A stretch of DNA of 41,656 bases, taken from Dysgonamonadaceae bacterium. GTDB lineage: Bacteria > Bacteroidota > Bacteroidia > Bacteroidales > Dysgonomonadaceae. Of this stretch, positions 41,293 to 41,656 are shown in pieces. The notes under the pieces are model-generated. The model was not told where the DNA came from. It ran no database searches and saw nothing but the letters and a program-made list of their open reading frames with translations. A program made the position numbers and the translations under genes. The stretch lies in NCBI GenBank assembly GCA_031272205.1, contig JAISUH010000029.1:1-41656 (forward strand), written 5' to 3'. How positions within the stretch are numbered: position 1 is the stretch's first letter; the number at the start of each line of letters is the position of its first letter.

Positions 41293-41488
41293 ATGGACAA
41301 TAGCGTCGTGCCTCCCTTGATAGGGACAAACGACCGAACAGAAAACGATGAACGGAACCAAAAAGATGAAAAAACAGGGAATAGATCAGCAATTGATTGA
41401 TAATCAGATAGTTAGCTTGCCTGTCTATCTATCTATCCCTAGTTACGTTGTTATATCTCAAGAAATGCTTCATACCAACTGCATCTGA
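41293..41488 (+). other. Two short overlapping reading frames in the leader
   Basis: Starting six or so bases after the expected transcription start, an ATG at 41293 opens a 35-codon frame (to 41400, acidic and polar). A second ATG at 41348 opens a 46-codon frame in another phase (to 41488), crossing a TCTA tetranucleotide run at 41424-41437. I recognise neither product. They may be leader peptides for the gene at 41649, or chance frames. Confidence 0.25.
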
Positions 41489-41491
41489 ACA

Positions 41492-41605
41492 TTTTCCGGC
41501 TCGGGAAAAATCGCTTTGTTTCCCTGAGGGGTTGCATCGGCCAAGACTTTTTCCGCGTGCAGCCCTCCAAAACAACAAGTCCTGCGGGGCGGGAAGCGGA
41601 AAAAG
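41492..41605 (+). promoter_or_regulatory. Structured 5' leader of the right-edge gene
   Basis: Three strong helices lie in about 115 nt: TTTTCC/GGAAAA (from about 41493); GGGGTTGCA (41528-41536) with TGCAGCCCT (41558-41566); and CTTTTTCCGC (41547-41556) with GCGGAAAAAG (41596-41605), a perfect 10 bp. The left arm of the last lies in the loop of the second, so the two either form a pseudoknot or exclude each other. No known riboswitch core was recognised. Confidence 0.4.
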
Positions 41606-41648
41606 CGAAGAAGCAATTTCATTATATAACAAACCAAACAATAATAAA

Positions 41649-41656
41649 ATGAAAAA
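41649..41656 (+). CDS. Start of an unidentified gene at the right edge
   Basis: ATG at 41649 is followed by AAAAA, as in M-K-K starts of exported proteins, after an A-rich stretch without a Shine-Dalgarno sequence, typical for this phylum. Only two full codons are visible, so the product cannot be named. The nearest promoters are those of the 80-bp repeat, which would give it a leader of about 370 nt. Confidence 0.4.

Noticed and set aside
41042-41320. 92-codon plus-strand reading frame at the right edge
   Set aside because: It runs antisense to the Thr leader and through both promoter boxes of the 80-bp repeat, and its product has no domain-like features.
41424-41437. TCTA tetranucleotide run considered as a phase-variable tract
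   Set aside because: Only three and a half units, and no confirmed coding sequence spans it; too short for a confident claim.
41429-41641. 70-codon minus-strand frame in the leader region
   Set aside because: Overlaps the structured leader in antisense and has no recognisable features or promoter.
1-41656. CRISPR arrays, insertion sequences, rRNA genes, prophage or integrase genes
   Set aside because: None seen: no regularly spaced repeats, no transposase or integrase motifs and no rRNA sequence.

Overview
The window reads as a piece of a Bacteroidales-type (Bacteroidota) chromosome. The evidence is the protein set (fused SpmA/SpmB, fused ResB/CcsA, DUF4294, two OstA/LptD-like proteins, SurA with two parvulin domains, a type Vd patatin) and the promoters. 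About twenty intergenic regions carry the Bacteroidota -7 box TAnnTTTG, often with a TTG/TTTG box 18-21 bp upstream, and Shine-Dalgarno sequences are mostly absent. No species is claimed. Nearly all of the window is ordinary vertically inherited core genome; the clearest accessory pieces are at the left edge (nuclease-like fragment plus a small XRE regulator) and a HigB/HigA toxin-antitoxin pair at about 10 kb.

Layout. 0-1 kb: partial PD-(D/E)XK-like gene and small HTH gene (minus), with a tandem TGGC-N7-GCCA site between them. 1.1-3 kb: recA and a small outer-membrane barrel (plus). 3-8.8 kb: yitT-like, leuS and a long-chain acyl-CoA ligase (minus). 9-10.4 kb: DUF4294 protein (plus), then higA and higB (minus). 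10.6-14 kb: SulP transporter (plus) converging on ybeY and the fused SpmAB gene (minus). 14.1-17.2 kb: helix-hairpin-helix protein overlapping a patatin/surface-antigen gene (plus). 17.2-19.4 kb: ychF and nadA (minus). 19.4-19.9 kb: AT-rich non-coding region with degenerate DnaA-box-like sites. 19.9-25 kb: pseudophosphatase-like lipoprotein, DEAD-box helicase, biotin-containing carboxyltransferase (plus). 25-28.9 kb: candidate sRNA, rpsO, tRNA-Arg(TCT), OstA-like gene and surA (minus). 29.1-33 kb: ccsBA and rarA (plus). 33-41.1 kb: lptD, then the threonine operon thrA-apgM-thrC (minus). 41.1-41.66 kb: promoter repeat and a long structured leader of a gene that starts at the right edge.

Functional links. 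thrA, apgM and thrC form a tight operon (4-nt overlap, then 15 nt) with no GHMP-type thrB; the apgM-family protein in the middle probably fills the homoserine kinase step. Upstream of thrA, and not previously obvious, is a 19-codon Thr-rich leader peptide followed by mutually exclusive RNA pairings, which looks like a transcription-attenuation control. The surA/ostA-like pair and lptD serve outer-membrane and lipopolysaccharide assembly.

Other points of interest: an 80-bp dispersed promoter unit present twice at 90% identity (upstream of ychF and of the right-edge gene), each copy holding two TACCTTTG boxes and an 8-codon micro-ORF; a tyrosine-phosphatase-family lipoprotein whose catalytic His-Cys is Ser-Glu; and a 370-nt leader at the right edge with two overlapping strong helices.
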